Origin: CADCWK01 sp964244115
GTDB taxonomy: Bacteria > Chloroflexota > Chloroflexia > Thermomicrobiales > UBA6265
NCBI GenBank assembly: GCA_964244115.1
Contig: CAXTHM010000006.1
Coordinates: 1-64,000 of the forward strand
DNA length: 64,000 nucleotides
Direction: 5' to 3'
Part shown: positions 1-8,195 of the stretch, piece after piece
Position numbering within the stretch: position 1 is the first letter of the stretch
Layout of the letters: the number at the start of each line of letters is the position of its first letter
Notes under the pieces: model-generated
Database searches by the model: none
Seen by the model: the letters and a program-made list of their open reading frames with translations, nothing else
What the model was told of the DNA's origin: nothing
Position numbers and translations under genes: made by a program

Positions 1-36
1 CGGGACGGCGTCGCGGTCTTCACCTGGTACGCGTGA
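1..36 (+). CDS. C-terminal end of an unidentified gene (partial)
   Basis: The first twelve codons of the window read without interruption into a TGA at 34-36 and give the tail RDGVAVFTWYA. The gene body lies before the window, so no function can be given. It is followed at once by repeat-rich intergenic DNA, which supports a gene end here. This could also be chance readthrough. Confidence 0.35.
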   Translation, partial: RDGVAVFTWYA

Positions 37-141
37 GAAACTGTCCTCCAGCAAGACCCCAACCCCTCCCCATCTGCGGATGGAGAGGGGCTCTGCATGT
101 CGCGCAAGCGCTCCTGCCTGTCCCGTTCGTGGAGATTTTTC

Positions 142-397
142 GTCGTAGGGGCGAAGCTTGCGAGTCCGGCCGCCGCAGCGGCCTTCGCTGTGAGGCGAGG
201 CCGTGTTCCGCGTTCAACCGTGTCCGAATAACCCCATGCGTGGGAGATGGGGTCGGTCTACCCGGAGCCGTTGGATGCCAGACGGGTCTGCAACTACCTA
301 CGCGGTTGAACCCGCAATACCGGTTATCGCCCTGCAGGGCGATAACCGGTATTGCGGCCGAGCGAGGCCAGCGAAGCGAGAACCGTCGCCCCTGCGA
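142..397. repeat. Family B repeat copy, containing a 46-bp perfect palindrome
   Basis: The left end (GTCGTAGGGGCGAAGCTTGC) matches the left end of the copy at 35693. The right half (GTTGAACCC, then GGTTATCGCCCTG) matches copies at 16604, 35693 and 61243. Positions 312-334 and 335-357 are exact reverse complements with no loop. The ends are imperfect inverted repeats (GTAGGGGCGAAG against CGTCGCCCCTGC). No coding content is seen. Confidence 0.7.
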
Positions 398-448
398 TTT
401 GGACGCCATCCACCCGTTTGACAGGAGCGCTTGCGCGACAGACGGAAG

Positions 449-496
449 CCCCTCTCCGGGCCTGAGCGCCGCAGCGCGAAACGAGTCGGAGAGGGG
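449..496. repeat. Degenerate Family A hairpin
   Basis: Positions 449-458 (CCCCTCTCCG) are the exact reverse complement of 487-496. The loop carries the GCGCCGCAGCGC core found in other Family A copies. The rest of 37-579 holds this, the Family B copy and no supported gene. Confidence 0.55.
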
Positions 497-579
497 CTCT
501 CGCTTCGCTAGGGGTGGGGACCCTCCGCCACCGACGCACGAGAATGAGCTACCGAGCGCTTTGGTCCGTCCCGGGGTCG

Positions 580-948
580 TCAGTGGCCGAGGACGTTGCG
601 GTCGTCACGGCGCCGGCCCGGCCCTGGCTGGCCGCCGATGCCGCGGGCGCGGTCCGGGACGTGGCGGCGCTGGACCAGGGCGACGAGGACGACGACCACG
701 ACGGCGGCGCCGGACACGACCCGCCACCACCATGCGCCGTCTCTGCTGCTCGCGTCGTCGGTGGTATCGACGGGGCTGGCGATGGTGTCACCGTTGCCGA
801 CCGGCTGGAGCCGCGGGCCGGGGTTCTGCCCGACCGGGCTGGTCGCCTGCGCCGCGACCGCATGGGGGTACCCGGCGATCGGGGCATCGGCCGCGACGGA
901 GGTGGCTGTGCCGAGGAGCATGAGCAGGGCGGCTAGCACCTCGCCCAT
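580..948 (-). CDS. Small envelope protein with signal peptide and C-terminal membrane helix
   Basis: A protein of about 122 residues with no recognised family. It starts with a hydrophobic signal-like stretch (EVLAALLMLLGTATSVAADA), has a Gly/Pro/Asp-rich middle, and ends in a valine-rich helix flanked by WWWR and QRRH, so it is probably anchored outside with a short cytoplasmic tail. It follows the anti-sigma gene on the same strand and may be a target or accessory of that system. An upstream ATG at 1191 overlaps the anti-sigma stop by four bases and would add 81 residues, but that stretch is Arg/Pro/Ser-rich and unlike coding sequence. The later ATG puts the signal peptide at the N-terminus. 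Confidence 0.5.
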   Translation of the reverse strand: MGEVLAALLMLLGTATSVAADAPIAGYPHAVAAQATSPVGQNPGPRLQPVGNGDTIASPVDTTDDASSRDGAWWWRVVSGAAVVVVVLVALVQRRHVPDRARGIGGQPGPGRRRDDRNVLGH

Positions 949-1187
949 CGCCAGTGAGCGTGAGCGGGGGAGTGGAGCGGTCGGCGGGGGAGGTGACTGG
1001 ATGTCTGACAAGGGCTGGACTCCGGCGTGGGTGCTGCCGATGCGACGCGGCCTGGGAATCGTTCGGTCAGGAACGGATGATCTCGATCGGACGGTTCGTC
1101 CGGACATGGTCTGGGCCGGTTCTGGCAAGCGTTCCCGGATACGGATGTTGCATGGTACGCGATCGGGCTCTGGGCGCCGACCGGCGC

Positions 1188-2795
1188 TCATGCCGCGCGA
1201 CCCGTCATGGTGCCGAGCGATTGCGTTGGCACCGAGCCAGCGGTCCCGTCGGCGTCCGGGACGACCGTCTCCGAGAGCCCGCCGAGGACCGTATCCACGT
1301 CCGCGTCGGTGAGGCCGTCGCCGAGGAAGTCGATCCGGTAGCGCATCCCCGCTGACGCCCAGGTGACCGAGCGGGTGGCCGGGTCCGTGGCCGTCGCCGC
1401 GGTGGCGGCCTGGGTCGCGGCGTGGCCGAGGACGGTCAGATCGCCGGTCTCGGTCTCGGTCTCACCGTTGGCCGGAGCGGCGGAGAAGACGATCCGGTCG
1501 ACCAGCGCGCCGGACATCCGGCGGTAGGCGACGGTCCAGGTGACGGCGGTGTCGTCCCCGGCCGCATTCCCGGTGACGGACTGATCGACGAGGCTGGCGG
1601 CGCCGAAGCCACCAGGCATGGCGCCGGGGGTGACGATGGTCGTGCCGGTCGGGAGGTCGTCGCGGAGCTCGTCCCAACCGCCGCCGAACGGGGCCAGATT
1701 GTCGACGAAGGTCATCACGACATCGACGGGCAGGCCGGCGGCGGTGACGCGGTAGGGGAGCTCGGTCGACGCCGCGGCCGCGGCGTCCTGGCTCGGATCC
1801 GACTCGGTCCAGCTCACCTCGACGATCGTGCCGGGGGCGAGGGCCGTGCTGGGCTGACCGTCCAGCCGGAGGCCGCCCCGGCCCGGCGTGGTGGTCTGGA
1901 CGGTGGAGACCGTGGCGGGGCGGCCGCGGACGATCGCCTCGGAGCCGTCCTCGCCGGTGACCGTCGCGGTCCTCGCGTCCGGCCCAGCGGTCATCACGAT
2001 CGACATGTCCTCGGCGGCGTAGCGGACCGCGAAGGCGTCCGTCGTCATCGTCTCGATCACGACGGAGTCGAAGGTTCCCGGCGGGACGGGCGGGTAGAGG
2101 AGGGGACTGATCCCACCCTGGACGGTTCGGCGGACGGAGCTCCAGGTGTCACGGTTCTGGCTGGCGGTGATCCCGCCGGCGGTGCCGGAGCCAACCAGGG
2201 GCGGGTTGTCGCCCGGTGCCGGGATGTAGGCCGAACCGGCATCGGTGGCGGCGCTGTCCGCCGTGCCCGGCTGGCCACCGAGGGCGCCGTCCGGGTGTCC
2301 CGTCCCGGCCAGTTCGGTCGCCGCGACGGTCGGGTCGTCGCCCTGGCCGGTGGGCCAGAACTGCTGGAAGGCGAGTCCGAGTCCGAGGCCGACGACGATC
2401 AGGCAGGCCGCCCGGAGCGAGGCCGCGAGCGGGCTCGTCCGCCGGGGGGCTGGCCACGGCGTATCCACGGTCGGGTCCATGGCCGGACGTATGTCGGGGA
2501 TGCGGTCGGGCCGCCGCGGCATCCGCGGCTGTGGGGTCGGCGACGCGCTGGTCCTGTCCGACCGGACCCGGCCGGGGAGGGCGTCGAGGATCCGGTCGGC
2601 GACGGGCAGCCACTCGGCCGTATCCAGGTGCCGGCCGAGGCGGGCTCGGTCGCGGTCGAGGGTTCGGCTCAGGGACCGGCAGCTCGCGCAGGTCGCGAGG
2701 TGCGTGGCGATCCGGCGGGACTGGACGTCGTCGGTCGGGCCCGCAAGCAGGTCGGCGCCGACCTGCTCGCACCGGAGGGGTGGCCGCTCGGTCAT
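1188..2795 (-). CDS. Zinc-finger anti-sigma factor with large extracytoplasmic domain
   Basis: This 535-residue protein probably holds the adjacent ECF sigma factor inactive at the membrane. The N-terminus has the ZAS-type motif H32-x3-C36-x2-C39, with C9 upstream. A Pro/Arg-rich linker leads to one membrane helix at about residues 123-144. The remaining 390 residues should be outside the cell; they are rich in Thr, Gly and Asp and show no family I recognise. Its ATG overlaps the sigma stop codon by four bases (ATGA), so the two are translationally coupled. The sensor part is much longer than in typical anti-sigma factors. The anti-sigma call is firm; the signal sensed is unknown. Confidence 0.82.
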   Translation of the reverse strand: MTERPPLRCEQVGADLLAGPTDDVQSRRIATHLATCASCRSLSRTLDRDRARLGRHLDTAEWLPVADRILDALPGRVRSDRTSASPTPQPRMPRRPDRIPDIRPAMDPTVDTPWPAPRRTSPLAASLRAACLIVVGLGLGLAFQQFWPTGQGDDPTVAATELAGTGHPDGALGGQPGTADSAATDAGSAYIPAPGDNPPLVGSGTAGGITASQNRDTWSSVRRTVQGGISPLLYPPVPPGTFDSVVIETMTTDAFAVRYAAEDMSIVMTAGPDARTATVTGEDGSEAIVRGRPATVSTVQTTTPGRGGLRLDGQPSTALAPGTIVEVSWTESDPSQDAAAAASTELPYRVTAAGLPVDVVMTFVDNLAPFGGGWDELRDDLPTGTTIVTPGAMPGGFGAASLVDQSVTGNAAGDDTAVTWTVAYRRMSGALVDRIVFSAAPANGETETETGDLTVLGHAATQAATAATATDPATRSVTWASAGMRYRIDFLGDGLTDADVDTVLGGLSETVVPDADGTAGSVPTQSLGTMTGRAA

Positions 2796-3529
2796 GCGGT
2801 GGTTCCTCCGGTGCGAGGCGTCGGCGGGTGGTCGTGCGTCTCGTCGCCGGGGAGGTCCGCGGCGGCCAGCCGGGCTGACCGGAGGAGAGTCAGGTGCGGT
2901 GCGCGGGCGACCGGCTGACCCTCGGGCGGCGCGGGCCGATCCGCCACGGCCCCGGTCATGGCGCCGAGGCGGGCGTACTGCTCGCGGAACTGGGCCCGGG
3001 CCCGGCTGAGACGGGTGCGGGCACTGGCCGGGCTGCCGTTGAGCTGCCGGCCGATCTCGGCGCCGGAGAAGCCGGCGGCGTGGAGGAGGAGCGTTGCCCG
3101 GTCGCGCGGGTCCATACCGTCGAGGATCGTCTCGATCGTGTCGGCCTCGACGATCCCGTCGCTGGGGGAGGCCACGCTGGGGAGGAGGTGATCGATGCTC
3201 CCGGCATCGGCGTCGCGGTCGGTCCGGTTGCCCCGCGGCAGGAGCTGGGAGAACGGCACCCAGCGAATCACCTTCCGGCGACGCAGGTGGCTGAGGGCGT
3301 GGTTGGTCGCGATCCGGTACAGCCAGGCGCCGAGATGTGTGGGTTCAGGCGTCGGCCAGGCGCGGTAGGCCGACAGGAAGGTCTCCTGGGCGAGATCCTG
3401 GGCCAGTTCGACGTCTCCGACCATGCGGACGAGATAACGGGACAAGGGCGCCTCGTAGGTACGGACGACCTCGGCGAACCGGGCGTCGCGAACTGCACTG
3501 GCGTCGACGGGTCGTGGGGAGCGGGGCAT
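2792..3529 (-). CDS. ECF-type RNA polymerase sigma factor
   Basis: A 245-residue sigma-70 family protein of the ECF group. Region 2 shows DLAQETFLSAYRAWP after a conserved RYLVRMVGD stretch. Region 4 carries a helix-turn-helix (FSGAEIGRQLNGSPASART). It should direct polymerase to a small regulon, probably including this operon. The ATG at 3529 begins just before the conserved domain; an upstream ATG at 3655 would add 42 poorly conserved residues. It heads a coupled operon with the anti-sigma factor. No autoregulatory promoter could be defined upstream. Confidence 0.88.
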   Translation of the reverse strand: MPRSPRPVDASAVRDARFAEVVRTYEAPLSRYLVRMVGDVELAQDLAQETFLSAYRAWPTPEPTHLGAWLYRIATNHALSHLRRRKVIRWVPFSQLLPRGNRTDRDADAGSIDHLLPSVASPSDGIVEADTIETILDGMDPRDRATLLLHAAGFSGAEIGRQLNGSPASARTRLSRARAQFREQYARLGAMTGAVADRPAPPEGQPVARAPHLTLLRSARLAAADLPGDETHDHPPTPRTGGTTA

Positions 3530-3655
3530 CGCGCGGTCCTGGCGGGAGCGGCCGCGCTGCCAGAGCAGGGAAGCGGCAGCGGCAGGGATCATCGGAGGAC
3601 ATTCTACGGTCCGCGATGAGGCGTCTACCCGGTCTACGTCGGCGTTACTCATCAA

Positions 3656-4071
3656 GATGCATGGGGGGCGCCGTCTGTTACACGGATGCCGGAATCCTGA
3701 GCGGTCGGTGATGTCGGGGGTGCCGTTGTTCGGTGCGGCGCGTCAGAGGCGGGCGGTGGTGTTGGCCCGACCATGAGTAGCCTGGACTCAGGGACGATGC
3801 CGCCTCGACGGTTGGTGCGCCGATGACGGTGGTGACGAGCATTCCCCACCATCCCACGCAGCGCAGCCCAGCGGTCGGACCGGAGGACGATCCGGCGCCG
3901 CGTGTCGATCTTGCCACGCGTAGCAAGGCGGTCCGTTCAGCTCGGCGTCGGACCGCATCGCCGATCGTTTCGACTCGGTGACGGGCTCCCTCTCGGCCAT
4001 CGATGCTCCCAGGCGCTGGCATATCACACCTGTCGATCGAGAAACGGAGATATCTCCGCTAACCCCGTTCC
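3656..4071. other. Intergenic stretch without a supported gene
   Basis: No open frame here has convincing protein features. The only structure noted is a 14-bp perfect palindrome (CGGAGATATCTCCG) at 4045-4058, just before the broken SDR gene. It could be an operator or chance. Confidence 0.5.
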
Positions 4072-4074
4072 TAA

Positions 4075-4470
4075 ATCACGGGCGTCCTCTACGGCATCGC
4101 GGCCGCGATGCCCGTCTTCCGGGCGCAGGGCTTCGTCCACATCGTCAACACCGCCTCGACGGCCGGCCTGAAGACCACGCCCAATCAGGCCGTCTACTCG
4201 GGGACGGAGTTCGCCGTCCGCGCCATCTGCGAGGGGTTGCGCCAGGAGGCCGGCGACGCGCTGCGGGTGACGATCGTCTCGCCCGGCTTCGTCCAGACGG
4301 ATTTCGTCGAGAGCGTGTCCAACCCGGAGGTGCGAGCCTGGCTCATCACGTCCCGCGACACCTTCGCGATCCCGCCGGACCCGATCGCGCGGGCGATCGC
4401 CTCTGCGATCGAGCAGCCGTCCGACGTCGATGTCGGCGAGGTCGTCGTCCGGGCCACGGCGCAACGGTAA
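4075..4470 (+). pseudogene. Truncated short-chain dehydrogenase/reductase (SDR), N-terminal half missing
   Basis: The frame opens right after a TAA at 4072-4074 and reads the C-terminal half of a classical SDR. It has the VLYGIAAAMPVF helix, the strand with the catalytic Ser region (HIVNTAS), the YSGTEFAV segment at the YxxxK position, and the PGFVQTDF loop. The Rossmann N-terminus with the NAD(P)-binding glycines, about 110 residues, is absent. No upstream frame supplies it. The YxxxK position reads Y-S-G-T-E, so the catalytic lysine is also lost. Both defects point to a decayed gene. A short ORF from ATG 4108 exists but would not fold as an enzyme. Confidence 0.75.
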
Positions 4471-4914
4471 TCCTCCCATCGACCTGCCGCCCTCACGGTG
4501 GCGGTCGTCCCCCGAACGTCCGCCTGGCGAGGGGCGCGGCTCTCGGCAGACCGGATGAGCGCCGGCGGACGCATCACAGGACGGTTGGGCAGACTGCCCT
4601 GCACATCGCGACGAAGTGGACCGATGGCCGGTTCGCGCGTCCGGGGCGGCGGTCGGTTTCGTGCCTATCGGCCGGAGGGTGCGTGCTAGAATGGGCCACA
4701 CGACCGGGCCCCGACCGAAGCTGGATCTTGTCCTCCGACGCGCCAGCACCGTGCGCTGTGGGGTGACCTCCGGCCTCGGGGCCCACGTTCCGTACGACGT
4801 GATGACCGCCGAACCTCTCGGTGGGACGCAGGTCGTTCATCAGGGCGCGAGCCAGTCAGGTTGCCTCAGCGATGCGGCGGTGACGGGCCCACCCAGGGAG
4901 CCGATGGGGCAGCG
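4471..4914. other. Leader region of the sucA gene
   Basis: No gene is supported in this gap. It holds the upstream region of sucA, including the candidate extended -10 listed separately. Confidence 0.5.
4684..4692 (+). promoter_or_regulatory. Candidate extended -10 promoter for sucA
   Basis: The sequence TGCTAGAAT fits an extended -10 (TGnTAnAAT) for a housekeeping sigma. No good -35 is visible, as is common for extended -10 promoters. It lies about 220 bases before the sucA ATG, on the same strand. Confidence 0.3.
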
Positions 4915-7890
4915 ATGAGCATGCCAGCCACGGATTTGCGCGCACGTTTCTTCGGTCCGAATGCCGGCTACGTCCTCGATCTCTATGATCGGTACGCCGA
5001 CGACCCGACCTCCGTCGATCCCGAGACCCGCGCCTTCTTCGATGCCGCCGAACCGCGGGAACTCGCCCGCCTCGCCGGAGGGCTGTCGTCCGCGGCCCCG
5101 GTGGCGACCGCGACGGCCAACACCACGACCACCGGTCCCGCCGATGTCGCCCGGATCGTCGGTGTCTCGCGGCTCTCCGGCGCGATCCGCGACCTCGGCC
5201 ACCTCTCGGTCCAGCTCGACCCGCTCGGCTCGCCGCCCTACGGCTCGCCCGAGCTCAGCACCGACCACTACGGCCTGACGGAGGCCGACCTCGCGTCGAT
5301 CCCGGCCTCGGCCGTCGGTGGGCCGGCCGCCGAGGGGCTGACGACCGCCGGCGAGGCGATCGCCCGGCTGCGCGACATCTACGGCGGCGGGGTCGGCTAC
5401 GACCTCGACCACATCCAGGCCGCCGACGAGCGGGCCTGGCTGCGGGACGCGATCGAGCACAACCGCTACGGCGCCCCGATGGACGCCACGCGCAAGCGGT
5501 CGATCCTGGAGCGGCTGACGCAGGTCGAGGCGTTCGAGACCTTCCTCCACCAGACGTACCCCGGCCAGAAGCGCTTCTCGATCGAGGGGACCGATGTCCT
5601 GATCCCGGTCCTCGACGAGATCATCGTCGACGCCGCCGCGACGGGGACGCGCGAAGTCGTGCTCGGCATGGCCCATCGCGGCCGGCTCAATGTCCTGACC
5701 CACGTCCTGGGCAAGCCGTACGAGGCGATCATCGCGGCGTTCGAGGGCGGCAAGGGCAAGCAGGCGACGCCGACCGACACTCTCGAGGCCGAGGACGAGA
5801 TCACCGGCAACGATCACGCCGACGACGTCACCGGCGACGTCAAGTACCACCTCGGGGCCAGGCTGGCCGTCGACAGCGCCACCGGCCGGGTGACGAACAT
5901 CCCGCTCGTCCTCGCCCCGAACCCGAGCCACCTCGAAGCGGTCAACCCGATCGTCGTCGGCATGACCCGCGCCTCGCAGGACCGGCGCGACCGCCCCGGC
6001 GAGCCCGAGCGGGACGACTCCGCCAGCATGGCGATCCTGCTCCACGGCGACGCCGCCTTCCCCGGGCAGGGCGTCGTCGCGGAGACGTTGAACCTCTCCG
6101 GGCTCACGGGGTACGCCGTCGGTGGGACGGTCCACATCATCGTCAACAACCAGATCGGCTACACGACGGACATCGGCGACTCGCGCTCGACGCTCTACGC
6201 CGGCGACCTCGCCAAGGGCTTCGAGATCCCGATCTTCCATGTCTCGGCCGACAACCCTGAGGCCTGCCTGATCGCGGCCCGGATCGCGATCGAGTACCGG
6301 CAGGCGTTCGACAAGGACGTCCTGATCGACATCGTCGGGTACCGGCGCTGGGGGCACAACGAGGGCGACGACCCGACGTTCACCCAGCCGCTGATGTACC
6401 AGAAGGTGCAGCAGCTCGCGACCGTTCGGGCCCAGTGGGCCGCCAGGCTGGCCGACGAGGGCGTCGTCTCCGCCGACGAGGCCGAGGGGATGCGCAAAGG
6501 CCAGCTCGCCGCGCTCGGCGACCTGCGCAAGTCGGTCACGGACGGGCTCGCCGCGCTGCCGCACGAGGAGCCGTACGGCGAGCCCGGTCGGCGCGAGGTC
6601 GAGACGGCCATCTCCGAGGAGCAGCTCCGGAGCTGGCACACGGCGCTGCACACCTGGCCGGAGGGGTTCGAGCCGCTGAGCAAGCTCGGCCGGCAGCTCG
6701 ACAAGCGGCTGAAGCTGATCGACTCGCCGGAGGGCCGGCTGGACTGGGCCAACGGTGAGGCCCTGGCCTTCGCCGGGATCCTCTCCGACGGCATCCCCGT
6801 CCGGCTGACCGGGCAGGACGCCGAGCGCGGGACGTTCGTCCAGCGCCACCTCGTCCTCCATGAGCGCACGACCGGCGAGACGTACAACCCGCTGGCGCAC
6901 CTTCCGGACGCGACGGCCTCGTTCGCGGTCTACAACAGCCCGCTGTCCGAGAACGCCTGCGTCGGGTTCGAGTACGGCTACAGCGTCCACGCCCCGGAAG
7001 CCCTCGTCCTCTGGGAGGGCCAGTTCGGCGACTTCGTCAACGGCGCCCAGGTCGTGATCGACCAGTTCCTCGCCTCGGCCCGGGCGAAGTGGCAGCAGGA
7101 GCCGTCGCTGGTCCTGCTGCTGCCGCACGGCTACGAGGGCCAGGGGCCGGAGCATTCCAGCGGCCGACTGGAGCGGTTCCTCCAGCTCGTCGCGCGGGAC
7201 AACCTCCGCGTCGCCAACTGCACGACGGCGGCGCAGTATTTCCACCTGCTCCGGCGGCAGGCCGCCCTCCTGAAGATCGACCGGCGGCCGCTGGTCATCA
7301 TGACCCCGAAGAGCCTGCTGCGGCACCCGCTGGCCGCCTCACCGCTGGGCGACTTCACCTCGGGGACGTTCCGGCCGGTGCTGGACGACGCGACCGCGGC
7401 CGACCGCCGGGCCAGCGTCACCCGGCTGGTGCTCTGCTCCGGGCGGATCTGGGTGGACCTGGAGGCGAGCGAGCACCGCGCCGACGCCGACAAGGTCGCC
7501 GTCGTCCGGGTCGAGCAGCTCGCCCCGTTCCAGCGGACGGCCCTCTCGGAGGTGATCGGGCAGTACCCGAACCTGACCGAGATCGTCTGGGCCCAGGAGG
7601 AGCCGCGCAACATGGGGGCGTGGTCCTTCATGGAGTCCCGCCTGCGCGGGCTCGTCGGCGGCGCGGTCCCGGTCCGGTACGTCGGGCGGCCCAACCGGGC
7701 CTCTCCGGCCGAAGGGTCGGCCGACATGCACGCCGCCGAGCAGCGCCGGATCGTGGCGACGACGCTGACCGTCCCCGCGGGGACGACCGACGGCCGATCG
7801 ACGGACGGCAATGGCGCTGCCGGCGGCAACGGCCGGCACACGTCCCGCCACGTCGAGGTGCGGACGCCTGCTTCGGTCGGTGACGAGTAG
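4915..7890 (+). CDS. sucA: 2-oxoglutarate dehydrogenase E1 component
   Basis: A 991-residue thiamine-diphosphate enzyme that decarboxylates 2-oxoglutarate and passes the succinyl group to the lipoyl domain of E2 in the TCA cycle. Family motifs are in order: GMAHRGRLNVL at 251-261, the ThDP/metal region GDAAFPGQG from 378 with IVNNQIGYTT after it, EYGYS near 686, and the active-site region GPEHSSGR around H747. Length fits a complete E1, without the extra acyltransferase domain of actinobacterial Kgd. The ATG at 4915 follows a GGGAG/GGGG-rich region; a TTG at 4861 would add only a disordered leader. The partner sucB lies 305 bases downstream, separated by a Family A repeat. Confidence 0.96.
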   Translation: MSMPATDLRARFFGPNAGYVLDLYDRYADDPTSVDPETRAFFDAAEPRELARLAGGLSSAAPVATATANTTTTGPADVARIVGVSRLSGAIRDLGHLSVQLDPLGSPPYGSPELSTDHYGLTEADLASIPASAVGGPAAEGLTTAGEAIARLRDIYGGGVGYDLDHIQAADERAWLRDAIEHNRYGAPMDATRKRSILERLTQVEAFETFLHQTYPGQKRFSIEGTDVLIPVLDEIIVDAAATGTREVVLGMAHRGRLNVLTHVLGKPYEAIIAAFEGGKGKQATPTDTLEAEDEITGNDHADDVTGDVKYHLGARLAVDSATGRVTNIPLVLAPNPSHLEAVNPIVVGMTRASQDRRDRPGEPERDDSASMAILLHGDAAFPGQGVVAETLNLSGLTGYAVGGTVHIIVNNQIGYTTDIGDSRSTLYAGDLAKGFEIPIFHVSADNPEACLIAARIAIEYRQAFDKDVLIDIVGYRRWGHNEGDDPTFTQPLMYQKVQQLATVRAQWAARLADEGVVSADEAEGMRKGQLAALGDLRKSVTDGLAALPHEEPYGEPGRREVETAISEEQLRSWHTALHTWPEGFEPLSKLGRQLDKRLKLIDSPEGRLDWANGEALAFAGILSDGIPVRLTGQDAERGTFVQRHLVLHERTTGETYNPLAHLPDATASFAVYNSPLSENACVGFEYGYSVHAPEALVLWEGQFGDFVNGAQVVIDQFLASARAKWQQEPSLVLLLPHGYEGQGPEHSSGRLERFLQLVARDNLRVANCTTAAQYFHLLRRQAALLKIDRRPLVIMTPKSLLRHPLAASPLGDFTSGTFRPVLDDATAADRRASVTRLVLCSGRIWVDLEASEHRADADKVAVVRVEQLAPFQRTALSEVIGQYPNLTEIVWAQEEPRNMGAWSFMESRLRGLVGGAVPVRYVGRPNRASPAEGSADMHAAEQRRIVATTLTVPAGTTDGRSTDGNGAAGGNGRHTSRHVEVRTPASVGDE

Positions 7891-7917
7891 CGCGGATTGC
7901 GGTCGAGGCGCTCGGGC

Positions 7918-8019
7918 GGCGGAGCAGACCTCTCCCCCGGCCGGGGTGAACCTGCTCGCTCACCCGCCCCATGCGGCTCTCGCTGCGCTGCGGCTTCGCA
8001 GGTGCCCAGAGAGGGGAGC
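7918..8019. repeat. Family A hairpin repeat
   Basis: It has the family start GGCGGAGCAGACCTCTCCCC and the family end GGTGCCCAGAGAGGGGAG, with the GCTCGCTCACCCG and GCTGCGCTGCGGCT core between. It sits between sucA and sucB and could affect mRNA stability or read-through. It explains most of the 305-base gap. Confidence 0.8.
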
Positions 8020-8195
8020 AGCGCCGTCGAGTGGGCAATCGTGGGGGCGACCCTTGTGGTCGTCCGCGCCGGCTGGCGCCATGCGGTTCAGCATGGCCGC
8101 GTCGTGACCGGTATCATCCATTCGACGGGCAGAGGGGCGGGCGTGCTGAGCGCCCGTTCCGTGCGACACAGACATGAAGGAAATGAGGAACAGCA

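Noticed and set aside
33..923. Open frames of about 300 codons at the left end
   Set aside because: They run through repeats and hairpins and have Arg/Gly/Pro-rich, family-less products.
4045..4058. 14-bp perfect palindrome CGGAGATATCTCCG
   Set aside because: It could be an operator, but it precedes only a broken SDR gene and one short palindrome is expected by chance.
4840..7326. Long open frame on the minus strand opposite sucA
   Set aside because: It is the shadow of a gene with G/C-ending codons; its Arg/Asp/Val-rich product has no protein family character, while the plus strand encodes a complete SucA.
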